This document shows, piece by piece, positions 42,093-49,880 of a DNA stretch of 64,000 nucleotides (positions are counted from its first letter, which is position 1; each line of letters opens with the position of its first letter). Below the pieces are notes generated by a model. The model had not been told where the DNA came from. It saw nothing but the letters and a program-made list of their open reading frames with translations, and did no database searches. The position numbers and the translations under genes were made by a program. Source of the DNA: an uncultured Flavobacteriaceae bacterium (GTDB lineage: Bacteria; Bacteroidota; Bacteroidia; Flavobacteriales; Flavobacteriaceae); the NCBI GenBank assembly GCA_947488435.1, contig CANKZG010000002.1:372001-436000 (forward strand), given 5' to 3'.

Positions 42093-43478
42093 TTATGGAG
42101 TTTCAGACACGCTGAGACGCCCATACCATGTTGCGATAGTATTTTCGGCAGGTTTGTATTGCGGTGTGAAATCTAAATTTCTGGAAGCATTTTGCCTAAC
42201 ATTTCTTGTTTCCCATTGCCAGATATAAGCTCCTGCAAACCAATCTTTCTGCCACAAGAGTTGAAATAGGGCTTCATATGCTAACTGCTGTGTTTTATCT
42301 GATTTTTTACGATATAGAATACTAAAAGTGTTGTCCCATTTCCAAGGCTTTATAGTTGCCGATGCTTCACTTTTATAACCCACTTCCGTAAATAAAATAG
42401 GGCGATTATGGGTTAGCGTAAGCCGTTCTAGTTTTTCTAGATGTCTTTTCCATCCCTGCTTTATATCCTTGATATTTGGATTTGCATTTTTAGTTAACGG
42501 AAAGTATGCTTGAATGCCAATATAGTCCATTTGCTCCCAGAAAGGTACCATGTCATATTCTCCATCCCAATTGGCAGCATAAGTAAGTTCTCCAGAATAT
42601 ATTGATTTTACCTCCTGAATTAAGCCAATCCATTTTTCAGGAACTTTTGTTAACGTAGATTTCAACTCTGTGCCTACGCAAAACAATTCTACCTTGGTTA
42701 GTTGTGCCATTTGTGCATAATGAAGCATATTTTTTCGATATCCTTCAAACCATATATTCCATTCTTCAGCTGTTGCTAGTTTTATATTTGCACGCCAGCC
42801 TTCACCTGTCCATAAATGGGGTTTTAGTTGCACGCGAATACCTTTAGTGTGCATTTCCTGAATGCTTTGGATATAAATTGAATCCTGTCTAGTCCATTCA
42901 CCAATTTGTAGGGGAGTATTCATCTCTGGAGCCGTGCTGCTTGCCTGATTAAAAAGGGGAGTTATGGCCACCCATTCTACGTTGTTTCGCAATAAATTAG
43001 AGAGTGCTTTTTGATTGGATTTCTTCCATCCTTTGACACTCATCCCTCGATGTTTTCCATCTACCGAAAAGTGATCGTTTGAAACACCAGTGGTGTTTTC
43101 TACGGTAGTATTCCAATGGTAATCAAAGCTCTCATAGCTATTGGCAAATGCAATAAGATGATATACTGCAAGAATCACCACAATAGGCAATACCAATTTT
43201 AACCCAAACATTTTTAGGAATTGCTTCCCACCTTTCTTTTTATACACCTTAATAAAATATTGCACGTAAGCCGCAATAATTAAAAGAAATGCAAAAAAGA
43301 AGTGTGCAAAAATTAGGAATCCTTTTTTGACAGCGATATCCAGAAAGAAGCGGAAAGATGCTTGAAGGGTTTTGGTATCATCACCTACCATTAGTACGAT
43401 AAGAAAGGCAAGTAAAATCCAACTAAAAATATATAGAAGGCTTAATTTTAGAAGAACTCTTTTAATGCGACGTATCAT
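42093..43478 (-). CDS. Membrane-anchored glycoside hydrolase, GH113-like
   Basis: Three N-terminal hydrophobic helices (residues about 8-110) anchor a TIM-barrel domain. Two candidate catalytic glutamates are in FCVGTELKS and LFTEVGYKS. The early MSVKGWKKSNQKALSNL and QLKPHLWTGEGW resemble GH113 beta-mannanase-like proteins. Many such flavobacterial proteins have no proven substrate. The orientation suggests that the catalytic domain faces the periplasm. It converges on the trehalase gene but shares no operon. Confidence 0.75.
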   Translation of the reverse strand: MIRRIKRVLLKLSLLYIFSWILLAFLIVLMVGDDTKTLQASFRFFLDIAVKKGFLIFAHFFFAFLLIIAAYVQYFIKVYKKKGGKQFLKMFGLKLVLPIVVILAVYHLIAFANSYESFDYHWNTTVENTTGVSNDHFSVDGKHRGMSVKGWKKSNQKALSNLLRNNVEWVAITPLFNQASSTAPEMNTPLQIGEWTRQDSIYIQSIQEMHTKGIRVQLKPHLWTGEGWRANIKLATAEEWNIWFEGYRKNMLHYAQMAQLTKVELFCVGTELKSTLTKVPEKWIGLIQEVKSIYSGELTYAANWDGEYDMVPFWEQMDYIGIQAYFPLTKNANPNIKDIKQGWKRHLEKLERLTLTHNRPILFTEVGYKSEASATIKPWKWDNTFSILYRKKSDKTQQLAYEALFQLLWQKDWFAGAYIWQWETRNVRQNASRNLDFTPQYKPAENTIATWYGRLSVSETP

Positions 43479-43580
43479 AGAATAAATGCAAGTTATAGAT
43501 AAGAGGGGAAAGGCTTAAAAATGTTACAGATTCGTAATAAATTTATTTGGATAAAAACGCTTTATAAAGTTGCCTGGTAA

Positions 43581-43604
43581 TTTTTACTAAAATTTTGGTA
43601 AAAA
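43581..43604. promoter_or_regulatory. 24-bp near-perfect palindrome upstream of the DUF2652 gene
   Basis: TTTTTAC-TAAAATTTTG-GTAAAAA reads the same on both strands except for one base pair. It lies 25 bases before the -7 element at 43629, a good place for a regulator. A+T-rich palindromes also arise by chance. Confidence 0.4.
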
Positions 43605-43628
43605 GGGATAAAGACTTTTCGTTTAAAC

Positions 43629-43636
43629 TACCTTTG
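43629..43636 (+). promoter_or_regulatory. -7 promoter element giving a leaderless or near-leaderless transcript
   Basis: TACCTTTG matches TAnnTTTG exactly. It ends four bases before the ATG at 43641, so transcription would start at or next to the start codon. Confidence 0.5.
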
Positions 43637-43640
43637 TTTT

Positions 43641-44714
43641 ATGTCCAAATCATTACTATTCATTCCTGATATTTCCGGATTCACCAAATTTGTTCAAACT
43701 ACTGAAGCAGAACATAGTCAGCACGTAATTGCAGAGTTATTGGAAGTATTGATAAGTGCTAATACTCTTGATTTAGAACTTGCGGAGATAGAGGGAGATG
43801 CTTTGTTTTTTTACTTAGAAGAAATTATCCCCTCTCAGGAAAAGTTGTTGGCACAAATTGAAACGATGTTTACGGCTTTTTATAGTCATTTAAAACTACT
43901 GGAAAAAAATAGAATATGTCCCTGCAATGCCTGCGCAACGGCGCCTAATTTGCAATTAAAAATCGTTGCCCATACTGGAGAACTTCAATTTTTAGAAGTA
44001 CAGCATAATAGAAAACCATTTGGACAGGAAGTTATAGAGGCACACAGGTTGCTAAAAAATTCTATTGATAGCGATAATTACGTTTTAATAAGTAAAGAAC
44101 TTACACAGCTCACGGGTCTATCTGCTTACTATTACAGTAAGGTATTTCGTTTTACAGAAGGGAAGGATAGTTATGATGGAAAGGAAATACCCTATGCGTA
44201 TTCTATTATTGACCCTTCTAAACTAACCTTGACGGCCTATCCTCAACCCAAAAAGGTGTCTTTTACAGATCCACCGAATTTAGTGATACAGAAAAGTTTT
44301 CCTATTGACGCTTATGAATTGCTAGAATATATTACCAATTATGGAGTTCGCGATAGGTGGGTAAAGGGTGTTGAAATTAAATATAAGGAAAATGAAGTTA
44401 CGCGTATAGGTTCAGAACATGTATGTGTTATCGATGGCAAACAACTTAATTTTGTAGTAATTGCAAAAGAATCAAAACCAAACGAATTACAGTACGGCGA
44501 ACTAACGACAAACCTTCCTCCGGTAGATAAACTGTATCAGTTTTTCAACATAAAATCCACATCGGACAATTCTTGTTTACTTACTGTCGAATTCTATTGG
44601 GTAGCAAAATCTCTTGTAAAAAAAGGAATGCTCTTTTTGTTTGCAAAACGGTCTTTTCGAAAAAATACCACACAGTCTTTAGAAGAACTTAAGCAACTAA
44701 TTATAAATAACTAG
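43641..44714 (+). CDS. DUF2652 domain protein with C-terminal SRPBCC-like domain
   Basis: Residues 1-190 match DUF2652, whose LFIPDISGFTKFV, AEIEGDALFFYLE and IVAHTGELQF follow the pattern of class III nucleotidyl cyclase folds. Residues about 195-355 resemble an SRPBCC ligand-binding domain. There is no signal peptide. Whether the cyclase-like part is catalytic is unknown; the second metal-binding aspartate appears at EGDALFF, and the rest is not clear. It converges on the ArsR gene. Confidence 0.78.
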   Translation: MSKSLLFIPDISGFTKFVQTTEAEHSQHVIAELLEVLISANTLDLELAEIEGDALFFYLEEIIPSQEKLLAQIETMFTAFYSHLKLLEKNRICPCNACATAPNLQLKIVAHTGELQFLEVQHNRKPFGQEVIEAHRLLKNSIDSDNYVLISKELTQLTGLSAYYYSKVFRFTEGKDSYDGKEIPYAYSIIDPSKLTLTAYPQPKKVSFTDPPNLVIQKSFPIDAYELLEYITNYGVRDRWVKGVEIKYKENEVTRIGSEHVCVIDGKQLNFVVIAKESKPNELQYGELTTNLPPVDKLYQFFNIKSTSDNSCLLTVEFYWVAKSLVKKGMLFLFAKRSFRKNTTQSLEELKQLIINN

Positions 44715-44719
44715 GTTCT

Positions 44720-45043
44720 TTACGATTTACTATTGAGATAGTTATCTAAATTATCCAATTTAGTATCCCAGAATTTCTCATAAAATTTCATCCACTGTGT
44801 TACTACTTCTAAAGATTTTGCATTGGCATAACAATACCGTTCTCGTCCCTTACTGGATATGATTATTAAGTCAGCTTTTTCCAGTGTTTTAAGGTGTTTT
44901 GTAATCCCTTGACGGCTTATACTGAATTGATCAGCTACCTGTGTTATAGGCAATGCAGTAGCCGCCACTACCAAGACATGAAAAATTTCACGTCTAGTAG
45001 GGTCGGCAATTGCTTTAAGCACTTTGGTTATTTTATCCTGCAT
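44720..45043 (-). CDS. ArsR-type winged-helix repressor
   Basis: The 107-residue protein is a small winged helix: ITKVLKAIADPTRREIFHVL at the start and PITQVADQFSISRQGITKHLKTLEKADLI as the recognition helix, with a wing SSKGRERYCYA. It has no metal-binding cysteines, so it belongs to the branch that is usually paired with SRPBCC proteins. It overlaps the SRPBCC gene by 11 bases. Two inverted repeats before that gene are probable autoregulatory operators. Confidence 0.88.
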   Translation of the reverse strand: MQDKITKVLKAIADPTRREIFHVLVVAATALPITQVADQFSISRQGITKHLKTLEKADLIIISSKGRERYCYANAKSLEVVTQWMKFYEKFWDTKLDNLDNYLNSKS

Positions 45044-45461
45044 GTATGTTGACCATTAAATATTCAGTTAATTTTGTAATGCAGTTATTCCATCCTCCAT
45101 CAAAACTGGTAAACATAGCTACGGCAGTTTCTCCAGAATAATTGCTTATTCCTGAATGTTCTAAGTAAAGTTTCGTTGTGTTTTCTGAAGTGGGTGTAAG
45201 TACCCATTTTACAATGGTTTCTGCCGGAGCATCTTTTACGATCCAACTATAGATTAGAGTATAAGGAGATGCTTCTTTAACCTCGCCAGTAATTACAGAA
45301 CAATCTTCACCCTTGGAGTTAAAGGTATAATGATATCCTTTTTCTGCTTTAAAATCTGCGGGAATAAACCAGTTTGAAATTTCTTCCCCAATAGAGATGG
45401 CCTTCCAGACCTGGTCGATGGAATGATTAAAAATGTGTTCTTTGATAATGACATCTTTCAT
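45033..45461 (-). CDS. SRPBCC/AHSA1-like ligand-binding protein
   Basis: The 142-residue protein starts at the ATG at 45461 (MKDVIIKEHIFNHSIDQVWKAI), the typical SRPBCC start; an upstream in-frame extension lacks family similarity. It is the first gene of a two-gene unit with the ArsR-type repressor, a pairing common across bacteria. It may bind a hydrophobic small molecule that the repressor indirectly senses. Function remains unassigned. Confidence 0.85.
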   Translation of the reverse strand: MKDVIIKEHIFNHSIDQVWKAISIGEEISNWFIPADFKAEKGYHYTFNSKGEDCSVITGEVKEASPYTLIYSWIVKDAPAETIVKWVLTPTSENTTKLYLEHSGISNYSGETAVAMFTSFDGGWNNCITKLTEYLMVNIHAG

Positions 45462-45484
45462 TTGATTGAATTTAAGGATTAATA

Positions 45485-45541
45485 TGCAACTAATAGGTTG
45501 CAATATAAGTATTATTTTTAATATGCAACAAAAAGGTTGCA
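45485..45541 (-). promoter_or_regulatory. Two identical-half inverted repeats, candidate ArsR operators
   Basis: TGCAAC-N6-GTTGCA occurs twice, at 45485-45502 and 45524-45541, with starts 39 bp apart. Both lie just upstream of the SRPBCC-ArsR unit. Identical half-sites and equal spacing make chance unlikely. The distance is close to four helical turns, so two dimers would sit on nearly the same face of DNA. Confidence 0.7.
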
Positions 45542-45580
45542 TAAATAAAGTTTTATTAACACTATTGGAGGTATATAGTT

Positions 45581-45595
45581 TGTATCTTAGATACA
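45581..45595. promoter_or_regulatory. 15-nt palindrome touching the methyltransferase start codon
   Basis: TGTATCT-T-AGATACA is a perfect inverted repeat around one central base and ends directly before the ATG at 45596. It could be an operator or an RNA hairpin controlling initiation. It differs from the TGCAAC-type repeats in the same gap. Confidence 0.45.
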
Positions 45596-46243
45596 ATGGA
45601 TAAATTTAATTTATATAGCACCTTAATGTTTTTGTTTATTTCATGGTCTTCCTTCGGCCAATACGTAGAAGATGATTGGGCAGAAAGAGACACTTGGATG
45701 GATGTGAATACTATTTTTGATTTGCTTCAACTAAAAGAAGGAGATCAGGTTGCCGATATTGGTTGTCATGAAGGATATCTTTCTGTTCATTTATCCAAGT
45801 ATATTGGTGATAATGGCAGGGTATATGCCGTTGATGTGCGCAAAGATCGTTTAGAATCACTTGATGCCTACGCGAAAAAAAGAAAACTAAAAAATATCAA
45901 AACCATTCATGGCGATTACGATAATCCAAAACTTCCTAAGAATACCTTAGACGTGGTTATAATAATGGATACCTATCATGAAATGGAAGATTATATGGAA
46001 ATTTTAAATCACGTCAGAGCAGCACTCAAAACAGGTGGAAAATTATTAATCCTCGAAAAAGTTCGGGAAAGGGTAAAAGGAAAAAGCCGATCGCAACAAA
46101 CGGCGGCGCATTCGTTAGGTTTGTCATATGTAAAAAAAGAGTTGGAAGAAACCGGTTTTACCATTTCTGCAGCTATCGATTACTTTTTAGATTGGGAGGA
46201 GAATCCGCAAAAACCCACTTGGATTCTTGTGGCTACTAAATAA
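45596..46243 (+). CDS. Class I SAM-dependent methyltransferase with signal peptide
   Basis: Residues 1-22 read as a signal peptide (FLFISWSSFGQ). The rest is a Rossmann-fold methyltransferase with motif I VADIGCHEGYLSVHLSKYIG, then VYAVDVRKDRLESL, DVVIIMDTYHEM and LLILEKVRER. An exported SAM enzyme is unexpected, because SAM is cytoplasmic. Either the N-terminus is a membrane anchor with the enzyme inside, or the true start is later (WMDVNTIFDLL), or the protein uses its fold differently. The substrate is unknown. It converges on the Ig-like gene, 4 bases apart. Confidence 0.8.
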   Translation: MDKFNLYSTLMFLFISWSSFGQYVEDDWAERDTWMDVNTIFDLLQLKEGDQVADIGCHEGYLSVHLSKYIGDNGRVYAVDVRKDRLESLDAYAKKRKLKNIKTIHGDYDNPKLPKNTLDVVIIMDTYHEMEDYMEILNHVRAALKTGGKLLILEKVRERVKGKSRSQQTAAHSLGLSYVKKELEETGFTISAAIDYFLDWEENPQKPTWILVATK

Positions 46244-46247
46244 AAAC

Positions 46248-47330
46248 TTATTCTACCTGAAATTCCAAATGATAGGAGGGAGCCTCTTTTTGTTTAAGTT
46301 CAGGTGTTATGGGGTTATCAAATAATCGGTCTAAATTATTACCCGCCAAATCTTCAATACGGGGATCAGCCATTATTTTATAACCACCTTTCAACCACTT
46401 TTGAGCAGGTACAAAATTCAACTGGGTTTCGCTATTAGTAAGTGACCAAACCCCTTGCAGTTGATTGCCATCAGTATCAAACAATGTAAAACGATCTAGT
46501 GTACTGCCAAAATCTAATTGTTCAGTTAGCAGAATTTGCAAGACCTGTTTACTATGTGCTTTTGGAATTCGAATGTTCCAATTTTTTAATGAGGGTTTTA
46601 TCCTATCTGCTTCAATTGTTTTAAATACTTTACGATATTCAGCGTTTATTGGAATACCATTACGATCCTTTAACGTATTAGCCACAATTAAGCTGTATTG
46701 TTCTCCAGCATTAAATACACCGCCTAGAGCAGTATTTGGACCTAAACCTCTTTTTTGTCTCCCTGGTTCAACCCATAAAGTCAATAGGGTGCCACTGCTA
46801 TCAATCAGTACATTTTCAAGCGGTAAAATGGTTCGTTTAAGTGTGTCTCCTGCAGCATTCACAACATGAATATGGTTGTATACTTGGGTGTCGTTAATAG
46901 GTTTTGAAAATTTAATATACCATTTGAGTAAATTTTCGGGAAGTTCCGATGCGGATGGATATATGGACTCTACTCTTAGTAAGCTCCCAGGAGTAGATTC
47001 CGTTGAGATTTCAAAATAGTCTAAATTGTCTTCATAAAACAAAGTGTACCTAGTATTAACATCTAAAGGTACTAAAGGAGTGATGGTATAGTACTTTTCA
47101 GTACTGTTTATTATTCCATAGATAGCTGTGGCAGAAGTTAGTTCATCTCTTGTGATTTGGCCGCGATATAGCTTTGGAACTCTCGAAGAAGAAGCGTCTT
47201 TTTGAACGGTGATAGTATCAGTTGTAAAAGTAAAGTCTAATTTTGTTTGAGAAAAAGAAGGTTGCACCCAGGTTAGGATGCAACCAATATAAAGTAATGC
47301 GATTTTTTTTAGCTGTAACACAAAAAACAC
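46248..47330 (-). CDS. Secreted protein with SbsA-type Ig-like domains
   Basis: A signal peptide (near PSFSQ) is followed by strand-rich modules resembling SbsA Ig-like domains (LKWYIKFSKPINDTQVYNHIHV, and a second unit near LLTEQLDFGSTLDRFTLFD). The start is GTG at 47330, four bases after the preceding stop, so it is co-transcribed with the propeller-like gene. Such modules mediate binding outside the cell. No catalytic motif is seen. Confidence 0.72.
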   Translation of the reverse strand: MFFVLQLKKIALLYIGCILTWVQPSFSQTKLDFTFTTDTITVQKDASSSRVPKLYRGQITRDELTSATAIYGIINSTEKYYTITPLVPLDVNTRYTLFYEDNLDYFEISTESTPGSLLRVESIYPSASELPENLLKWYIKFSKPINDTQVYNHIHVVNAAGDTLKRTILPLENVLIDSSGTLLTLWVEPGRQKRGLGPNTALGGVFNAGEQYSLIVANTLKDRNGIPINAEYRKVFKTIEADRIKPSLKNWNIRIPKAHSKQVLQILLTEQLDFGSTLDRFTLFDTDGNQLQGVWSLTNSETQLNFVPAQKWLKGGYKIMADPRIEDLAGNNLDRLFDNPITPELKQKEAPSYHLEFQVE

Positions 47331-47334
47331 TTTG

Positions 47335-48432
47335 TTATAACCACCAGTTACTTCCCAGTTTAAGTGCTAGATTACCGTTGGACTCTCTTTGAATTAAAAC
47401 AAAGCCATCACCAATTTTATCCAATTGTTGTACATTAACCATAGGTAAATTCACATAATGAACTCCGGCAACTCCAGCTTTTTCAGTTACGGGTTCCGTT
47501 AGAGAACCGCTAAAGGCTTCCAAATGATCAAAGGTAACTTTCATTAGAGGTCTGTTGCTATTGGCAATTAACAGGTAACGACTTCCATCTTTTTGAACCT
47601 CAATCATATCCACTGGGGTATTCCCCGCTCCCAGTTCCGCAACAGTTCTTCCTTTATAGTGCGTTCCTGGCTTTATCTTATCCATAGGAAATAAAACCAA
47701 CGGCGTACAGGTATAACCGGCAATAAGATGTGGTACTCCGTTTACTTCAGACGCGACAAAAGACTTAATAGGTGCATGTGTCTCAAATTTAGCATGAGCC
47801 GCATGGTATATTTCTAAAGATCCAAAATCTTGCTTATCGCTAAATGGAAAGCTGATAGTTCTAAAAGTAGATGCAAATTCTTGATTGCTAAGTCCCGAAA
47901 CCATTAATTTTCCATTGCCATATTTCATATCAGCAACAGCCCATCTTCGCAGTTTTCTGCCGCGACGATCCTTAGCTTCTTCACTTACCGCTTCGGTTAA
48001 CAAAGATTTACTATACGAAACGGTTTCTAAACTTACCGGTGAAAGTTTATCTCCATTTACTCTAAATAATAAAGGATTACCTGAACTATGATGCACAGAC
48101 AAGTAAATGTTCTGATTTTCAGGATTAACAGCAAGATCCGTAATTTGGATTTGATCTGTAGCGGTTCCTAACATATCCGCGATGAGTTTATCCAAATTAT
48201 TGATTCGAAGTTTTGAATTGTCCGCTTCTGGATGCGCACTTACATCGATTGCAACCAACTGCGCAGACTTACTATCACCCAAAAATAAAATACCTTCCGG
48301 TCCAAAGGTCATCGCATTGATGGAAGTAACTTCTGGGTTACCAGTAATAAAATCTTTCTTTAAAGGGGTTGTATTTGCAAATAGCACTACCGCAGATAGC
48401 AATAGTGTTGGGAGTAAAAATAATTTCTTCAT
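47335..48432 (-). CDS. Secreted beta-propeller-like protein, function unknown
   Basis: The signal peptide (about 1-20) ends near LFANT. The mature part has repeated strand-turn units of propeller type (MTFGPEGILFLGDSKSAQLV, DLAVNPENQNIYLSVH, AVADMKYGNGKLMVSGLS, PVDMIEVQKDGSRYLLIAN) and ends in NWWL. I cannot name the family. It precedes the Ig-like gene in a tight pair; the two may form a secreted complex. Confidence 0.7.
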   Translation of the reverse strand: MKKLFLLPTLLLSAVVLFANTTPLKKDFITGNPEVTSINAMTFGPEGILFLGDSKSAQLVAIDVSAHPEADNSKLRINNLDKLIADMLGTATDQIQITDLAVNPENQNIYLSVHHSSGNPLLFRVNGDKLSPVSLETVSYSKSLLTEAVSEEAKDRRGRKLRRWAVADMKYGNGKLMVSGLSNQEFASTFRTISFPFSDKQDFGSLEIYHAAHAKFETHAPIKSFVASEVNGVPHLIAGYTCTPLVLFPMDKIKPGTHYKGRTVAELGAGNTPVDMIEVQKDGSRYLLIANSNRPLMKVTFDHLEAFSGSLTEPVTEKAGVAGVHYVNLPMVNVQQLDKIGDGFVLIQRESNGNLALKLGSNWWL

Positions 48433-48555
48433 AGTGATCTGTTTTTAAGATGGATAGGGGTTAAAATTACAGAAAAGCCCCCTATATATTCGTTAAAAAA
48501 ATCCCAATAAATCAAAAGATCTATTGGGCATAATATCGTACTATTCTTAAAAACG

Positions 48556-49182
48556 TTATTCTTTTTCAAGCGCTTCCAACAACTGCTGATAATTTTCAAT
48601 TTCCTGATAGAGTTTGCCTCCTAAGTTAACAACAGGTATGGTTAAAGAGTCTAAAGTTTCTGCGGGTCTTCCTAAAAATTTACTTAGTTGTGCTTTTATA
48701 GCTGTTGCCGTATCTAAAGACTGCACGCGAAACAAGTAATTGTTTAAATTTAATTTTCCAACTATACTATCACAGCTACTACAGTTCTTAGTCACATACA
48801 TTGTAATATGCTTTTTAGGAACAATTTTCGGAGGAGGGATATCTAATTTTTCATACTCCTTTTTTACGGCTCGTCTTGATAAGCTATCCGTAACAAATAA
48901 ACTATAATTATAATAAGGAGTCTTACCACGGACCAGAATAATTGTTTTTAAATGAACCTTAGAAGCCGCAGGGACTCTAATTAATCGAGGGGGTACTTTA
49001 CTTTGTCTGATATTACTCCCTTTGATCGTAATTTTCACATCGTAGTCCGTATGCGTTTCATTGAGTGCATAAAAGGCAACACGATTGGGGAGATCTTTTT
49101 CGACAATTTTTACTTTTCCGCGTTGCGCGATGGCCAGCGAACTTGTTATATAAATAAGAATAACAATTTTTTTAAGCATCAT
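48556..49182 (-). CDS. Secreted protein with glutaredoxin-like C-terminal domain
   Basis: A signal peptide ends near LAIAQ. The middle part is strand-rich. The last 85 residues read as a thioredoxin/glutaredoxin fold with a CxxC in MYVTKNCSSCDSIVGKL and a cis-proline-like TIPVVNLGG. The ATG at 49182 is preferred, as the longer frame to 49245 would destroy the signal peptide. It may act as a thiol-disulfide or metallochaperone protein in the periplasm. It lies 123 bases upstream of the propeller gene on the same strand. Confidence 0.72.
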   Translation of the reverse strand: MMLKKIVILIYITSSLAIAQRGKVKIVEKDLPNRVAFYALNETHTDYDVKITIKGSNIRQSKVPPRLIRVPAASKVHLKTIILVRGKTPYYNYSLFVTDSLSRRAVKKEYEKLDIPPPKIVPKKHITMYVTKNCSSCDSIVGKLNLNNYLFRVQSLDTATAIKAQLSKFLGRPAETLDSLTIPVVNLGGKLYQEIENYQQLLEALEKE

Positions 49183-49324
49183 TTTCTCTTTAGTGGAAGG
49201 GTAAGGTATAAAATAATCAATCATCTTCACAAAATTTTGCTTCAATCTCCATGATAAAATATTTTAGTATTTTTAGATAATAGACTGGCATACTATTTGT
49301 TATCTATGTTTAAAGCGATTTTGT

Positions 49325-49849
49325 ATGAAAAAAAATATTTTAATTCTCGTGTTGTTTTGTTTTGGAATATTCGTTCAAGGGCAGTCAAAAGCGGATAAGC
49401 GACAGGTCAAGGAAGAAAAGGCAGAACAAGCTTATCAGAAGACAAAAGCACTAGTAGCGTCGGGTGCTTTTGAATTTGAAGGCGATTGGGTCTTTCCATT
49501 AGGAGGCAATAGAATAAGCCTCATTGGAAATAGTAATGGGTTAAAAATTGAAAAAGATACTGTAGACGCTTTTTTGCCTTATTTCGGCGTAGTTAGAGGG
49601 GGTGGAATTACCTATGGTGGTGACGGAGGAATACGTTTTGATGGACCTCTGAAAGATTATAAAGTAAACTTTAATGATGCTAAAAAAACCATTACGTTAG
49701 ATTTTGATGCTAGAAATGATCACGAAAGCTTTAAAGTGGTTTTCAATATTACCAGAGGAGGAGGGGCCTCAGTAGTAGTAACAGGTATATATAGAAATAG
49801 TATTCGGTATTTAGGAGATATTAAACCTATTGAAGAAAAAGAAGGATAA
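49325..49849 (+). CDS. DUF4251 secreted protein
   Basis: A signal peptide (cleavage near VQGQ) precedes a 150-residue domain matching DUF4251: helix EKAEQAYQKTKALVASGAFEF, then strands with GNRISLIG, FLPYFGV, and a glycine-rich FNITRGGGASVVVTG. The family is Bacteroidota-specific and has no known function. It may sit in the periplasm. It converges on the next gene, 31 bases apart. Confidence 0.85.
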   Translation: MKKNILILVLFCFGIFVQGQSKADKRQVKEEKAEQAYQKTKALVASGAFEFEGDWVFPLGGNRISLIGNSNGLKIEKDTVDAFLPYFGVVRGGGITYGGDGGIRFDGPLKDYKVNFNDAKKTITLDFDARNDHESFKVVFNITRGGGASVVVTGIYRNSIRYLGDIKPIEEKEG

Positions 49850-49880
49850 TGTCGCGTTTAATCGAACTTCATTCTGATCA

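Noticed and set aside
45462-45596. Longer N-terminal extension of the SRPBCC protein
   Set aside because: The extra 45 residues have no family similarity and would place the operators inside the coding region. The ATG at 45461 begins the normal domain.
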